NCBI GenBank assembly: GCA_902780135.1
Contig: CACZEK010000009.1
Span: forward strand, 1 to 64,000
Direction: 5' to 3'
Length of the DNA stretch: 64,000 nucleotides
From: an uncultured bacterium
GTDB taxonomy: Bacteria > Verrucomicrobiota > Lentisphaeria > Victivallales > UBA1829
Below are positions 7,710-16,441 of the stretch, piece by piece; the stretch's first letter is position 1, and each line of letters starts with the position of its first letter. The position numbers and the translations under genes are program-made. Below the pieces are notes generated by a model that was not told the DNA's origin, searched no databases, and worked only from the letters and a program-made list of their open reading frames with translations.

Positions 7710-10700
7710 TCAGCCTTTCGGACGGAATCCGAAGAAGCACATCAGGCGGCGTCCGATCGTCGCCTTCGGCAGCGCGGTGTCGTAGACGAACTTGTAGAAC
7801 AGCGCGGGGATCAGGTAGACGGTGAGGACGGAGGCGAAGACCAGGCCGCCGACCACGCCGAGGCCGCAGCTGGACCGGAGTTCGGAGCCGAGTCCGCGCC
7901 CGAACGCCATCGGCAGCATGCCGGCGACGCTCGCGATGGAGGTCATCACGACGGGGCGGAACTTGTTCTTCGCGGCCTGCGTCATGGCTTCGTGGCTGGT
8001 CACGCCGGACAGTTCCAGCATGCGCGTCTCGTCCAGGATCAGGATGGCGTTGTTCACCACGATGCCGATCATCATGACGGCGCCGAGCATGCCGACCATG
8101 GAGAGCGAGGAGTGCGCGAGGAAGATGATGAGGAAGAGGCCGACGAATCCGAGGGGCACGGTGAACATGATGAGGATGGGGCGCGTCCAGGATTCGAGCA
8201 GGGCGGCGATCAGCAGGTAGGTCATGATGATGGCGATCGCGAAGACCGAGACGAACTCGCTCGCGCCGTCGCGCATCATTTCCGCCTGGCCGAAGAATTT
8301 CAGTTCGTAGCCTTGGTCCAGCTGCGGCGCGAGCTTGCGTTCCAGCAGCTGCATCACGTCGTTCATGGTGTAGCCGGGGGCCGGGTTCGCGTAAATCCAG
8401 CCGCCGCGCATCTTGTCCTCGCGCATCAGCGCGATGGAAACGGGGTCGGCTTCCAGCGACGCGACCACGTCGAGGTCGATCGGCTTGCCGTTGATCGACC
8501 CGGCGACGATGTTTGCGGCCTGGTCGAAACCGGGGACCTCCTCGGTCTTCACGCGGATGTCGTAGCTGCGGCCGCCGACCTTGAACGTGCCGGACTCGAT
8601 GCCCTCGTAGTAGCCGACCAGCGAGGTGCCGAGCGTGGCGGCGTCCACGCCGAGGTCCTTGATGACGGTTCGGTTCGGCTTCAGCACGATGCGGGGCTTG
8701 CGCGTGCGGACGCTGGTGTCGATGTCCTGCGCCATGCCGGATTCGCGGAGGATCTTCGCGCCGAGCAGGGCGTATTCCTCCAGCTTGTCGAAGTCGTCGC
8801 CGGAGACGAACGCGGTCATGTCCACGCCGGACACGCCGGTCGCCTTCGGGAGCGTCAGCGAATACAGCACGTTTTCATATTTGGTGTTCAGAAGGTTATG
8901 GATCTGCGCCACAAGCTCCTGCATCGGTTCGCGCTCGCTTTTCTGCTTGCCGATGATCGCGATCTCCGCCAGGTGGACGCCCTCCGGCACCTGGCCGGGC
9001 ATCACGTTGCGGTAGCCGACGGTCACGCCGGTCTTCACGACCCACGGCAGGGCGCGGACGTCGTTCAGTATCTCCATGGTGCATGCGCGCGTCCGGTCGA
9101 TGCTGTAGTTGGCGGGGAATTCCAGTTCGATCGAGATCTCGCCCTTGTCGTTGTCCGGCATGAACGACATGCTCACGTTCGGCAGGACCATTCGCATGAT
9201 GAGGAAGCAGCCGGCGAAGATCAGGATGATCACGATGCCGCTGAAGCGGCGGATCGTGCCGAGCGTGTGCCCGTAGGCGGCGGTGATCAGGTCGTAGACC
9301 TTGTCCCACAGCCAGAACAGCGCCTTCTGCCACGGCCTCGGGCCGGTCGCGTCCTTCAGCAGGATGGACGCCAGAAGCGGGGTCAGCGTGAAGCTCACGA
9401 ACAAGGAAACGACCGTGGCGATCACCATCACGCCCGCGAACGGCGCGATCAGGAGGCCGATGACCGATTTCATCAGCGCGACGGGCACGAACACCACGAC
9501 GTTCGTCAGCGCGGACGCCGCCACCGCCACGAGCACCTCGTCCGCGCCCTTCGCGGCGGCCTCGGCGGGCGGCAGGCCCTCGTGCTGCTTCCTGATGATG
9601 TTCTCGATCACCACCACCGAGTTCGCCACGAGGATGCCGGCGGAGCACCCGATCGCGACCAGCGTCATCATGTCGAACGTGTAGTGCATCAGGTCCATGG
9701 CGGCGAACGTGATCACGACCGAGACGGGCATGGTGACGGAGATGATGAGCGTGGGGCGCACTTCGTGCAGGAAAAGGAAAATGAGGACGGCGGTCAGCAG
9801 GATGCCCAGCAGCACGCTCTGCCACGAATCCGCCACGGACGCCCGGATGAAGCTGCCGGTGTCCTTGAACCAGGTGAGGCGCATGCCGCCGGGAAGCGCG
9901 CCGCTCCGGTTCAGCATGTCGTATTTTTTCCGGATGCCTTCGATGACCTTCACGGCGTTGGCGTCGCTCCGCTTGATGATCTCGATGCAGACGCCGAGCT
10001 CCTCGCCGTAGTAGCCCTCCTGGCGGATCTCCTGCGAAATGAGCCGGACGTCGGCGATGTCGCCGAGGTAGAGGCGTTTCCCCGCCTGCGACCCGACTTC
10101 GAGGCTCTTCACGTCCTCGGCGTCCTGGAACTCGGCGTTGTAGGTGAGGCTGATCTCGCGGCCGGATTCGCGGACGCGCCCGACCGGGAGCTTCACGTTG
10201 TTCGTGGCGACACGCTGGATCACTTCGGCGACCGTGAGGTTGGCGGCCGCCATTTTGTCGCGGTCCAGGATGATGTGGAGCTGGACCTCGTTGCCGCCAT
10301 GCACGCGGACCTCGCCGACGCCGGGGATCGAGGAGAACTGGTCGGAGAGCTTGTCGTCCACGTAGTCGTACATCTCGTCGAGCGTGCGCGTTCCGGTGAG
10401 GAAGAGGGTGACGACCGGGATGGCGTTGATGTTGATCTTGCTGAGCTGCGGGGTCTTGACGGCGGACGGGAAGTCGTCCATGATGGTGTTGATCTTCTCG
10501 CGGACCTGGTGGATCATGACGTCGACGTCGGTGCCGAGCTCGAACTCGAGCGTGAGGGCGGCGGCGTTCTCCATGCAGACGGTCGTGATGTGCTTCAGGC
10601 CCTCGATCGAGGCGATCGCGTCCTCGATGCGGCGCGCCACGTCGACTTCGATCTCCTCGGGCGACGCGCCGGGATAGACCGCCGTGACCTGCACGTACGG

Positions 10701-10826
10701 CACGTCGAATTTCGGCAGCAGGTCGATGCCGATCTTCCTGTAGGCGAAAAGACCGAGGATGACCAGCATCAGGATGACGCAGGTCATGGCGACCTTCCGG
10801 CGAATGGAAAGCTGGCTGAGTGTCAT
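7710..10826 (-). CDS. RND-family efflux transporter (inner-membrane subunit)
   Basis: A 1038-residue AcrB/MexB-like (HAE1-type) transporter. It begins LSIRRKVAMTCVILMLVILGLFAYRKIGIDLLPKFDVP, with the porter-domain signature YPGASPEEIEVDVARRIEDAI, and shows the duplicated 2x(1+5) membrane pattern. It overlaps nothing and follows the adaptor gene by 16 bases. In the TM4 region the usual VDDAIVV proton-relay motif reads LVANSVVVIEN (near residue 395), and in TM10 the lysine position reads GIVVNNAILI, so the charged relay residues of AcrB (D407, D408, K940) are absent. The substrate is unknown. No outer-membrane (TolC-like) partner is encoded nearby. Confidence 0.92.
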   Translation of the reverse strand: MTLSQLSIRRKVAMTCVILMLVILGLFAYRKIGIDLLPKFDVPYVQVTAVYPGASPEEIEVDVARRIEDAIASIEGLKHITTVCMENAAALTLEFELGTDVDVMIHQVREKINTIMDDFPSAVKTPQLSKININAIPVVTLFLTGTRTLDEMYDYVDDKLSDQFSSIPGVGEVRVHGGNEVQLHIILDRDKMAAANLTVAEVIQRVATNNVKLPVGRVRESGREISLTYNAEFQDAEDVKSLEVGSQAGKRLYLGDIADVRLISQEIRQEGYYGEELGVCIEIIKRSDANAVKVIEGIRKKYDMLNRSGALPGGMRLTWFKDTGSFIRASVADSWQSVLLGILLTAVLIFLFLHEVRPTLIISVTMPVSVVITFAAMDLMHYTFDMMTLVAIGCSAGILVANSVVVIENIIRKQHEGLPPAEAAAKGADEVLVAVAASALTNVVVFVPVALMKSVIGLLIAPFAGVMVIATVVSLFVSFTLTPLLASILLKDATGPRPWQKALFWLWDKVYDLITAAYGHTLGTIRRFSGIVIILIFAGCFLIMRMVLPNVSMSFMPDNDKGEISIELEFPANYSIDRTRACTMEILNDVRALPWVVKTGVTVGYRNVMPGQVPEGVHLAEIAIIGKQKSEREPMQELVAQIHNLLNTKYENVLYSLTLPKATGVSGVDMTAFVSGDDFDKLEEYALLGAKILRESGMAQDIDTSVRTRKPRIVLKPNRTVIKDLGVDAATLGTSLVGYYEGIESGTFKVGGRSYDIRVKTEEVPGFDQAANIVAGSINGKPIDLDVVASLEADPVSIALMREDKMRGGWIYANPAPGYTMNDVMQLLERKLAPQLDQGYELKFFGQAEMMRDGASEFVSVFAIAIIMTYLLIAALLESWTRPILIMFTVPLGFVGLFLIIFLAHSSLSMVGMLGAVMMIGIVVNNAILILDETRMLELSGVTSHEAMTQAAKNKFRPVVMTSIASVAGMLPMAFGRGLGSELRSSCGLGVVGGLVFASVLTVYLIPALFYKFVYDTALPKATIGRRLMCFFGFRPKG

Positions 10827-10842
10827 GGGCGGGCCTCCGCGC

Positions 10843-12009
10843 TCACTTCGCGTTCGTGACGGTCACGGCGGAGCCGTCGTTCACGAAATACTGCCCGGAG
10901 ACGATGATGTCCCTGCCCGCGACAGCTTCGGGGTTCAGGATCTCGGTGAAGCAGTCGGACGTGATGCCGGTCGCGACTTCGATCTCCTGCGCCCTGCCGT
11001 CCTGCACGGCGAAGACCGCGCTCTTGCCGCCCTTCTTCAGGATCACGGCGTCGCGCGGCACGCCCGTGCCGTCGCGTTCCGCCAGCGTGATGTCGACGTC
11101 CACCAGCATGCCGTCCATGAGCGGCGTCCCCTCGGGCAGATACGCCCGCATCGTGAACGTGCGGCTGAGCGTGTCGATGACGGGGCTGCACCAGTCCGCC
11201 TTCGCCTCGATCTTCCTGTCGCGGAAGCTCACGGTGACCGGAGTCTCGCCGGGCTTGATCGCCTCGAAGTACACGGCGCTGATGAGGCAGGCGGCGCGGA
11301 GCTTCTTCGGGTCGTTGATGCGGATGATGCTGACGCCGGTTCCGACGAATTCGCCGTTCTCACGGTATTTGACCGCGACCACGCCGTCGTAGGGAGCCTT
11401 TTCCGTGGCGTCGCTGAGGTTCTTTTTGGCGATCTCAAGTTCGAGCTTCACCAGGTCGACTTTCGCCGCGTCGTTGCGGAGCGCCGCCTCGGCCTTTTCG
11501 TAGGATTTCTTCGCCTTGTCGAGCGCGACCTCGTAGGTCTCGAACGCGTTGTCGGACACGGCGTGCCCTTCATGAAGCATCCGGTTGCGGTCAAAGTCCT
11601 TCTGCGCTTTTTCGAGCTGGGTCTCCGCGATCCCGATGTCCAGTTGCGTCGAACGGTACGTCTCCTCGACCACCTTCAGAGCCTGTTCCGCCATCGCCAC
11701 GCGGTTTTTCAGGTTGTCCTGGTCGATCAGGAACAGCGTCTGCCCCTTTTTGATCGTGTCGCCGTCGTCGACCTTCAATTCCATTTTCCCGGCCGCGCGT
11801 GCGGCGACATTCGTGAAAACATACGCCTGGACCGTGCCCTGCACGCGGATTTGTTTACGGAAGTGGCGCGGCTGCGCCTGAGCGGTCTGGACTTTGATCC
11901 GGTAGACGGTCCCTGCCTGGGCGTCGTCCTGTTCGGGCTTGGAGCAGGCGGCGGTGAGGGCGAGGAGCCCTGCGGACAATAAGAAGAGGAAAGAAGAAGG
12001 ATGTTTCAT
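10843..12009 (-). CDS. RND efflux periplasmic adaptor (membrane fusion) lipoprotein
   Basis: A 388-residue HlyD/AcrA-type adaptor linking the inner-membrane pump to an outer-membrane channel. The lipobox LTAAC ends near residue 22, so the mature protein is lipid-anchored. The barrel-sandwich/lipoyl half-motifs are VFTNVAARAAGKMELKVDDGDTIKKG and PYDGVVAVKYRENGEFV, separated by a coiled-coil hairpin (about residues 95-175). The ATG at 12009 is preferred over the GTG at 12015 because GAGGTG lies 4-8 bases upstream. It is the first gene of the pump operon and lies behind a strong promoter with an operator-like palindrome. Confidence 0.9.
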   Translation of the reverse strand: MKHPSSFLFLLSAGLLALTAACSKPEQDDAQAGTVYRIKVQTAQAQPRHFRKQIRVQGTVQAYVFTNVAARAAGKMELKVDDGDTIKKGQTLFLIDQDNLKNRVAMAEQALKVVEETYRSTQLDIGIAETQLEKAQKDFDRNRMLHEGHAVSDNAFETYEVALDKAKKSYEKAEAALRNDAAKVDLVKLELEIAKKNLSDATEKAPYDGVVAVKYRENGEFVGTGVSIIRINDPKKLRAACLISAVYFEAIKPGETPVTVSFRDRKIEAKADWCSPVIDTLSRTFTMRAYLPEGTPLMDGMLVDVDITLAERDGTGVPRDAVILKKGGKSAVFAVQDGRAQEIEVATGITSDCFTEILNPEAVAGRDIIVSGQYFVNDGSAVTVTNAK

Positions 12010-12067
12010 AGCCACCTCATTCGTTTCAGATAGGATGCAAACTAATGATTTCAGACACCAAAATGAC

Positions 12068-12109
12068 TTACTTGCTAAGTAATATAGCTCCTTTTCTGCT
12101 CAAAGTCAA
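12068..12109 (-). promoter_or_regulatory. Efflux operon promoter with overlapping palindromic operator
   Basis: On the minus strand TTGACT (12104-12109), a 17-base spacer and TATATT (12081-12086). Directly at the -10 and start-site region lies the perfect inverted repeat TTACTTgctAAGTAA (12068-12082), placed where a bound repressor would block transcription. It looks like a MarR/TetR-type operator; no such regulator gene is adjacent. Confidence 0.7.
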
Positions 12110-12131
12110 GCGGAAATCCGAAAATAGGCGC

Positions 12132-12162
12132 AAAAAAACCGCCAGCCCGAGCGAGCCGGCGG
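12132..12162 (-). terminator. Intrinsic terminator after the LexA-like gene
   Basis: A CCGCC/GGCGG-based hairpin (12139-12162) followed on minus by seven T. A-runs on the other side mean it could also act on plus. It separates the repressor gene from the efflux operon. Confidence 0.75.
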
Positions 12163-12250
12163 AAAAAAACAATTTTTTGAAACGGAAAAACGCCGCGGAC
12201 GCCGGGCGGAAGGCTGTCGCCCGGCGCCGTGCGCCGCCACGTTCAGCGCG

Positions 12251-12835
12251 TCATGCCTTGGCGATCCGGCGCTGGAGTCCCACGACGACGCCTTTGAACT
12301 GCGGGACGCCTTCCGGCGTGCCTTTGACGAGCGCGTCCTTCGCCTGCCTGAGGATTTCGCGTCCGTTCTCCTCCGCCACGACGATGTCCTCGGTCCCGAC
12401 GGTCTTCGGGTTGCTCTTCACGATCAGGATGTCGCCGTCGAAAATGCCGCTGCCGTTCAGGTCCGAGCCGTGCACATGGACGGCGTACAGGTCTTCCTTC
12501 GCGGGATTGTCCAGCAGCCGCGCCACGTCGCAGACCAGCGCCTTGTCGCCCGGGTCCGCCTGCGAAGCCTCGCCGATCTGATGGAACGGGATGGACTGGA
12601 CGCCGGCGGGGAACCGCGTGCGCTTTTTCGGGTGGGAGAGGCTGATGCTCCGCGCCTTGGAGCTGCGCGTGAGGTAGTTTTTCTTCTGCAGGGCGCGGAT
12701 GTGGGCGAAGACGGTCGAGGTCTTGATGTGGAAGTGTTCGGCGATCTCGTAGATGGTCGGCGCCATTTCCTGCGCGGTCATGAATTCGTTGATGAATTCG
12801 ATAATGTTTTTCTGTTTCTGGGTCAGGCCTTTCAT
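12251..12835 (-). CDS. LexA-like repressor with altered self-cleavage residues
   Basis: A 194-residue protein with the LexA winged-helix DNA-binding domain (LTQKQKNIIEFINEF, APTIYEIAEHFHIKTSTVFAHIRAL) and a C-terminal S24-like domain (VHGSDLNGSGIFDGDILIV). The start at 12835 follows AGGAGGG. The nucleophile serine of HGSDL is kept, but the position of the catalytic lysine (E. coli K156, VTVKRL) reads EILRQA with arginine, and no Ala-Gly cleavage site is found where it should lie (HQIGEASQ). It is probably a repressor that does not self-cleave in the usual way. It is one of the first genes to test as regulator of the downstream efflux operon, and may not be the SOS LexA. Confidence 0.8.
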   Translation of the reverse strand: MKGLTQKQKNIIEFINEFMTAQEMAPTIYEIAEHFHIKTSTVFAHIRALQKKNYLTRSSKARSISLSHPKKRTRFPAGVQSIPFHQIGEASQADPGDKALVCDVARLLDNPAKEDLYAVHVHGSDLNGSGIFDGDILIVKSNPKTVGTEDIVVAEENGREILRQAKDALVKGTPEGVPQFKGVVVGLQRRIAKA

Positions 12836-12923
12836 GGATGAATTCCCTCCTGTTTTGTTTGGTCCGGGCGGCAGTCTGTTCCGCACCCCCGCGGCGGAGT
12901 TTTCGCACACCCTTTTTCCGATT

Positions 12924-12951
12924 ACTATAATTGCACGCGGAGTTTTTTCAA
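12924..12951 (-). promoter_or_regulatory. Promoter of the LexA-like gene
   Basis: On the minus strand TTGAAA (12946-12951), a 16-base spacer and TATAGT (12924-12929), about 90 bases before the start codon. Confidence 0.65.
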
Positions 12952-13005
12952 GCGTCTTTTCCTGCGCGGGATGCGGTTTCTCCGGGAAAATCGCCTGAAA
13001 GCGCG

Positions 13006-13070
13006 ACCTGGTCAGATTTGCTGGCCAGGTTTCGGGAATGCGCCGGGCGGGAAACGTGCCGGGCGGGAAA
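13006..13070. repeat. Short inverted and direct repeats in the divergent intergenic region
   Basis: ACCTGG (13006-13011) and CCAGGT (13025-13030) form an inverted repeat. GCCGGGCGGGAAA occurs twice, at 13042-13054 and 13058-13070. They lie between two divergent promoters. Nothing else was seen in this 390-base gap. Confidence 0.6.
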
Positions 13071-13133
13071 TGCGGCGCGGGGCTTCTTCGTCGGACGGCC
13101 CGGAAAACGTTGGAAAACGGTTCCGGCGCGCGC

Positions 13134-13162
13134 TTGACAAACCCGCGCGGGGATGCTATAAT
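13134..13162 (+). promoter_or_regulatory. Consensus promoter of the FGE-M6 fusion gene
   Basis: TTGACA (13134-13139), a 17-base spacer and TATAAT (13157-13162): a perfect sigma-70-type consensus, about 60 bases before the start codon. It is the best promoter match in the window, so strong constitutive expression is likely. Confidence 0.85.
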
Positions 13163-13224
13163 ATTGTCTCCGACATTGACTTCAAACGCCCCGCCTTTTT
13201 CCGACCGGAAGGACCCTCCGCCCC

Positions 13225-15561
13225 ATGATGAACCTGTTTTTCCCGGCGCGCTTCAACTCCGCCATGCTTTCCATGGCCCTCTGCATCGCCGTTTTCCTGT
13301 GCGCGTCCTGCGCGTCCGCGATCACGCCGATCTACGAACACAAGGAAGGCGCGCTGCCGTCCGTCCGCTTCATGCTCCCCGGCGAGATCCCGCTCGAACT
13401 CGTCACGCTGCCCGCCGGATCCATCGCGATGGAGGTCAACCGCAAGCCGCAGCCGAACGAGACCGCCGACAAGGACGGGCGCGTGGTGTATAAGTTCAAG
13501 GAGAACGAGCTGTCCGTCGGGAAATACGAGGTGACGCAGGCGCAGTGGCAGGCGGTCATGCGGACCACGCAGAAGGAGCTCTCCGAGGCGGCGCGTCCGG
13601 GCGGGAAACTGTTCGGCGTCGGCGCGGATCTCCCGGTGTACGACGTTTCGGCGGAACAGGCGAAGGAATTCTGCGCCCGGCTGAACAAGTCGCTGCCGGG
13701 TTCGTTCCGCTACCGGTTCACGCTCCCGAACGAGGCGGAATGGGAATACGCCTGCCGCGCCGGGACGACGACCGAGCTCAACAACGGACGCGATCTGCGC
13801 GCCCGGAACAACGTTTCCAACGCGCTCGGCGAGGTCGCCTGGTACCGCGGCAACTCCTTCGTCTCCGCGCCGTCCGTGTCCGGAAAGGGCCTGAAAGCGC
13901 CCAACGCCTGGGGCCTGTACGACATGCACGGAAACGTCCGGGAACTTTGCCTCGACTGGTTCCTGCGCGATTTCTCCGCCGCATACAAGGGCGAGCTCTG
14001 CGCCATGCGCGGCGGCTCCTGGCATTGTTCGCCGGAGGACTGCACCTCGACCGCGTGCAGGCCCGTCGACGCCGCCGTCCCAGTGTTCGACGCAGGATTC
14101 CGCCTCGCCCTGAAGCCTGCCGCGAACATCCCGAAAACGCCCGTCCAGTACGCGCAGACGCCGCTCCACAAAGACGTCATCACCGGCCTCGCCGTGCTCG
14201 TGAAATTCCCGGACGATCCGCCGGACGTGATCATCCCGAAGGAGAAAGTCGCGTTCTTCCTGAACGAATCGAACTACCGCGGATACGGCAATTCCTGTTC
14301 GGTCCACGATTTCGTCGACAACCAGTCCTGCGGGCGGTGCGACCTCAAGTATCTCGTCTCCGACTACGTCGTCGCCGACCACGAACGCAGCTATTACCAG
14401 CAGGCGCTGAACTACCGCGGCGCGGACATGCTCATCAAGGAGGCGATGGCGAAGCTCCCGAGGGAGTTCGACCTCTCCAGCGTCTCGAAGGAGCCAGACG
14501 GCACGATCCGGTCCGCCTGCGTGCTCTACTCGCGCAACAGCTCGTTCGACGGCCTCTGGCCGCAGGCGCACTGGTTCTCGCCGATGGACCAGATCCGGCT
14601 GCCCGGCGGCCTGCACAGCATGCAGGTGCTGATCTGCGGCATCCAGGACAGCCCCACGGTCAGCATCCTGATCCACGAGATCATGCACCAGACGTTCGAC
14701 ATCCTGGACTACGTCGACTACGGCGAAAAGAGCGACAAGACGCCGAAAAACGAGCAGAAAGTCTCGCACGGCCTCGGCAACCACTGCATCATGGGCATCG
14801 GCATGTACGACCGCATTTCCGGGCTCCAGACCAACCCGACCGCCCTCGCCGGGCCGTTCCGCTACCGCCTCGGCTGGCTGAAGGCGCTCCCGCTGCCATC
14901 CAAGGGCAAGGTCAGAATCCCCGCCTCCAGCGAGTACGGCTACATCTACCGCAACCCCGACAACCCGGACGAGTATTTCCTCCTCGAAAACCGCAACGCC
15001 GACACGTCGTTCTATCGCGCGCTCCCCTCGCACGGGCTCGCCATCTGGCACGTCGACGACGCCGTGACCGACCAGGAGGAGGACGAGGAGATGACGAAGG
15101 AAAAGCATTACGAGATCTCGCTCGAACAGGCAGGCGGCGAACCGCTCCTCGAAAAGCCCTGCCCCGGCACCTTCGGACACCAGCAGCACGGCAGGGACTG
15201 CAACGGCATCGCCACCGATTATTTCTACCCGCCGGACCGCGTCGTCTTCAACGACACCTCGAAGCCGGACAGCCTCTGGTGGGACGGCGCACCCTCCGGG
15301 CTCGACATCAGCAACATCGAAGTCGACGGCCGCGACCTCATCGTGACCATCGGCCCCGATCCGAAGAATCCGAGGCCGCGCACGCAGGCACAACCGCAGA
15401 CGCAGGCGCAACAGCAGAACCGGCAGACACAGCCTCAAACTCAGCTCCAGCCCGGCCGCCGCCCCGGTCAACAACAGCCCGCGCAGGGTCAGGGCTTCGG
15501 TCCCGGCCGCAGGATGCCCGGCAGCCGCGACGGACGCACCGGACGCGGCTCCCGCCAGTAA
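13225..15561 (+). CDS. Secreted fusion of FGE-sulfatase-like domain and M6-type metallopeptidase
   Basis: A 778-residue exported protein with a signal peptide ending near CASCASA (residue 30). Residues about 55-290 are a formylglycine-generating-enzyme/SUMF1-like domain: SVGKYEVTQAQWQAVM, YRFTLPNEAEWEYACRAG, WGLYDMHGNVRELCLDW, MRGGSWHC and DAGFRLAL. Residues about 315-700 resemble the M6 (immune inhibitor A) metallopeptidase family, with the zinc motif HEIMH near residue 490 (ILIHEIMHQTFDILDYVD) and later ENRN and GLAIWHVDD segments typical of that family. The last 75 residues are a Q/P/R-rich tail. It may be a surface or secreted protease. Whether the FGE domain is catalytic or only a binding scaffold is not known. 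Confidence 0.8.
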   Translation: MMNLFFPARFNSAMLSMALCIAVFLCASCASAITPIYEHKEGALPSVRFMLPGEIPLELVTLPAGSIAMEVNRKPQPNETADKDGRVVYKFKENELSVGKYEVTQAQWQAVMRTTQKELSEAARPGGKLFGVGADLPVYDVSAEQAKEFCARLNKSLPGSFRYRFTLPNEAEWEYACRAGTTTELNNGRDLRARNNVSNALGEVAWYRGNSFVSAPSVSGKGLKAPNAWGLYDMHGNVRELCLDWFLRDFSAAYKGELCAMRGGSWHCSPEDCTSTACRPVDAAVPVFDAGFRLALKPAANIPKTPVQYAQTPLHKDVITGLAVLVKFPDDPPDVIIPKEKVAFFLNESNYRGYGNSCSVHDFVDNQSCGRCDLKYLVSDYVVADHERSYYQQALNYRGADMLIKEAMAKLPREFDLSSVSKEPDGTIRSACVLYSRNSSFDGLWPQAHWFSPMDQIRLPGGLHSMQVLICGIQDSPTVSILIHEIMHQTFDILDYVDYGEKSDKTPKNEQKVSHGLGNHCIMGIGMYDRISGLQTNPTALAGPFRYRLGWLKALPLPSKGKVRIPASSEYGYIYRNPDNPDEYFLLENRNADTSFYRALPSHGLAIWHVDDAVTDQEEDEEMTKEKHYEISLEQAGGEPLLEKPCPGTFGHQQHGRDCNGIATDYFYPPDRVVFNDTSKPDSLWWDGAPSGLDISNIEVDGRDLIVTIGPDPKNPRPRTQAQPQTQAQQQNRQTQPQTQLQPGRRPGQQQPAQGQGFGPGRRMPGSRDGRTGRGSRQ

Positions 15562-15583
15562 ACAGCGATATGTTTTTTCCAAT

Positions 15584-15612
15584 TTGCATTATCGCGCAAA
15601 CAGGTGTATCTT
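15584..15612 (+). promoter_or_regulatory. Promoter of the Fic/RhuM island
   Basis: TTGCAT (15584-15589), a 17-base spacer and TATCTT (15607-15612), 40 bases before the Fic gene start. Confidence 0.5.
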
Positions 15613-15651
15613 TATAACGGCAAAAGAGGCATTTCCAATGAGGCGGACATT

Positions 15652-16419
15652 ATGAGCGAGAAAAAAGTTTCTGTACGTTTTTACAACGACCGCGAAGTCC
15701 GCGCGATTTGGGACGATGAACACGATAAGTGGTGGTTTTCCGTCGTGGACATTGTTGCCGCCCTGAGCCTGAGTTCCAATCCCTCGAATTACTGGTATGT
15801 CCTGAAAAGCCGCCTAAAAAAAGCAGGAAGCCAAACCCTTACAAATTGTAAGGGGTTGAGGCTGATGTCTGCTGACGGCAGGCAGCGCAGGACCGACTGT
15901 CTGGACAGCGACGGCATCGTCGAACTCGCAAAGAGTTTTCCGAACCGGAAAGCAGTCGAATTCCTTGACTGGTTTCTATACAGAGACAACACCATTGACG
16001 GGCAAAGCAAGAAAAAAGCGTATGATCTCTTCGAAAGCGGTCTGCTCACTTCGCTCGAACCGGGAACGGTGGAGTGTCTTCAGCAGATTCATGCCTTTAT
16101 TTTCGGGGGGCTTTACGAATTCGCCGGAAAGATCCGCGACAGGAATATCAGCAAGGGCGGTTTTCTCTTTGCCAACGCCAATTGTTTCAGCTCAGTTCTT
16201 CCGACGATCGAGCGGATGCCGGAGACCACTTTCGACGAGATCATCGACAAGTATGTGGAAATGAATATCGCGCATCCATTCCTGGAGGGAAACGGACGCA
16301 GCATGCGGATCTGGCTCGACCTTACTTCCGGCATGACCACCAGAAAACCGAAAACTTTTCCGATGCAGGTTTGCATTATTGGTCAAACGGAGTTATTTTT
16401 CTATGTCCTTTCAACATAA
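15652..16419 (+). CDS. BRO-N/Fic-domain protein, C-terminally truncated
   Basis: A 255-residue protein. Residues 1-110 form a BRO-N-like (phage antirepressor type) domain ([32 protein letters not shown]). The rest is a Fic domain with [20 protein letters not shown] and the catalytic motif HPFLEGNGR near residue 210, which in Fic proteins transfers AMP or another nucleotide group to a target. The start at 15652 follows AGGCGG and fits the domain. After [12 protein letters not shown] the family helix bundle is lost; the last 30 residues ([15 protein letters not shown]) look unrelated, so a frameshift or deletion has removed the C-terminus. It is the first gene of a low-GC three-gene unit. Confidence 0.8.
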   Translation: MSEKKVSVRFYNDREVRAIWDDEHDKWWFSVVDIVAALSLSSNPSNYWYVLKSRLKKAGSQTLTNCKGLRLMSADGRQRRTDCLDSDGIVELAKSFPNRKAVEFLDWFLYRDNTIDGQSKKKAYDLFESGLLTSLEPGTVECLQQIHAFIFGGLYEFAGKIRDRNISKGGFLFANANCFSSVLPTIERMPETTFDEIIDKYVEMNIAHPFLEGNGRSMRIWLDLTSGMTTRKPKTFPMQVCIIGQTELFFYVLST

Positions 16420-16441
16420 AACCATTCTCTGACAAACTTAC

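Noticed and set aside
7992..10859. 955-codon open frame on the plus strand
   Set aside because: It is the reverse shadow of the RND transporter, with low-complexity H/D/E/R content and no family similarity.
12251..12835. Canonical SOS regulator lexA
   Set aside because: The fold is LexA-like, but the catalytic lysine and Ala-Gly site are not conserved, so the gene symbol was withheld.
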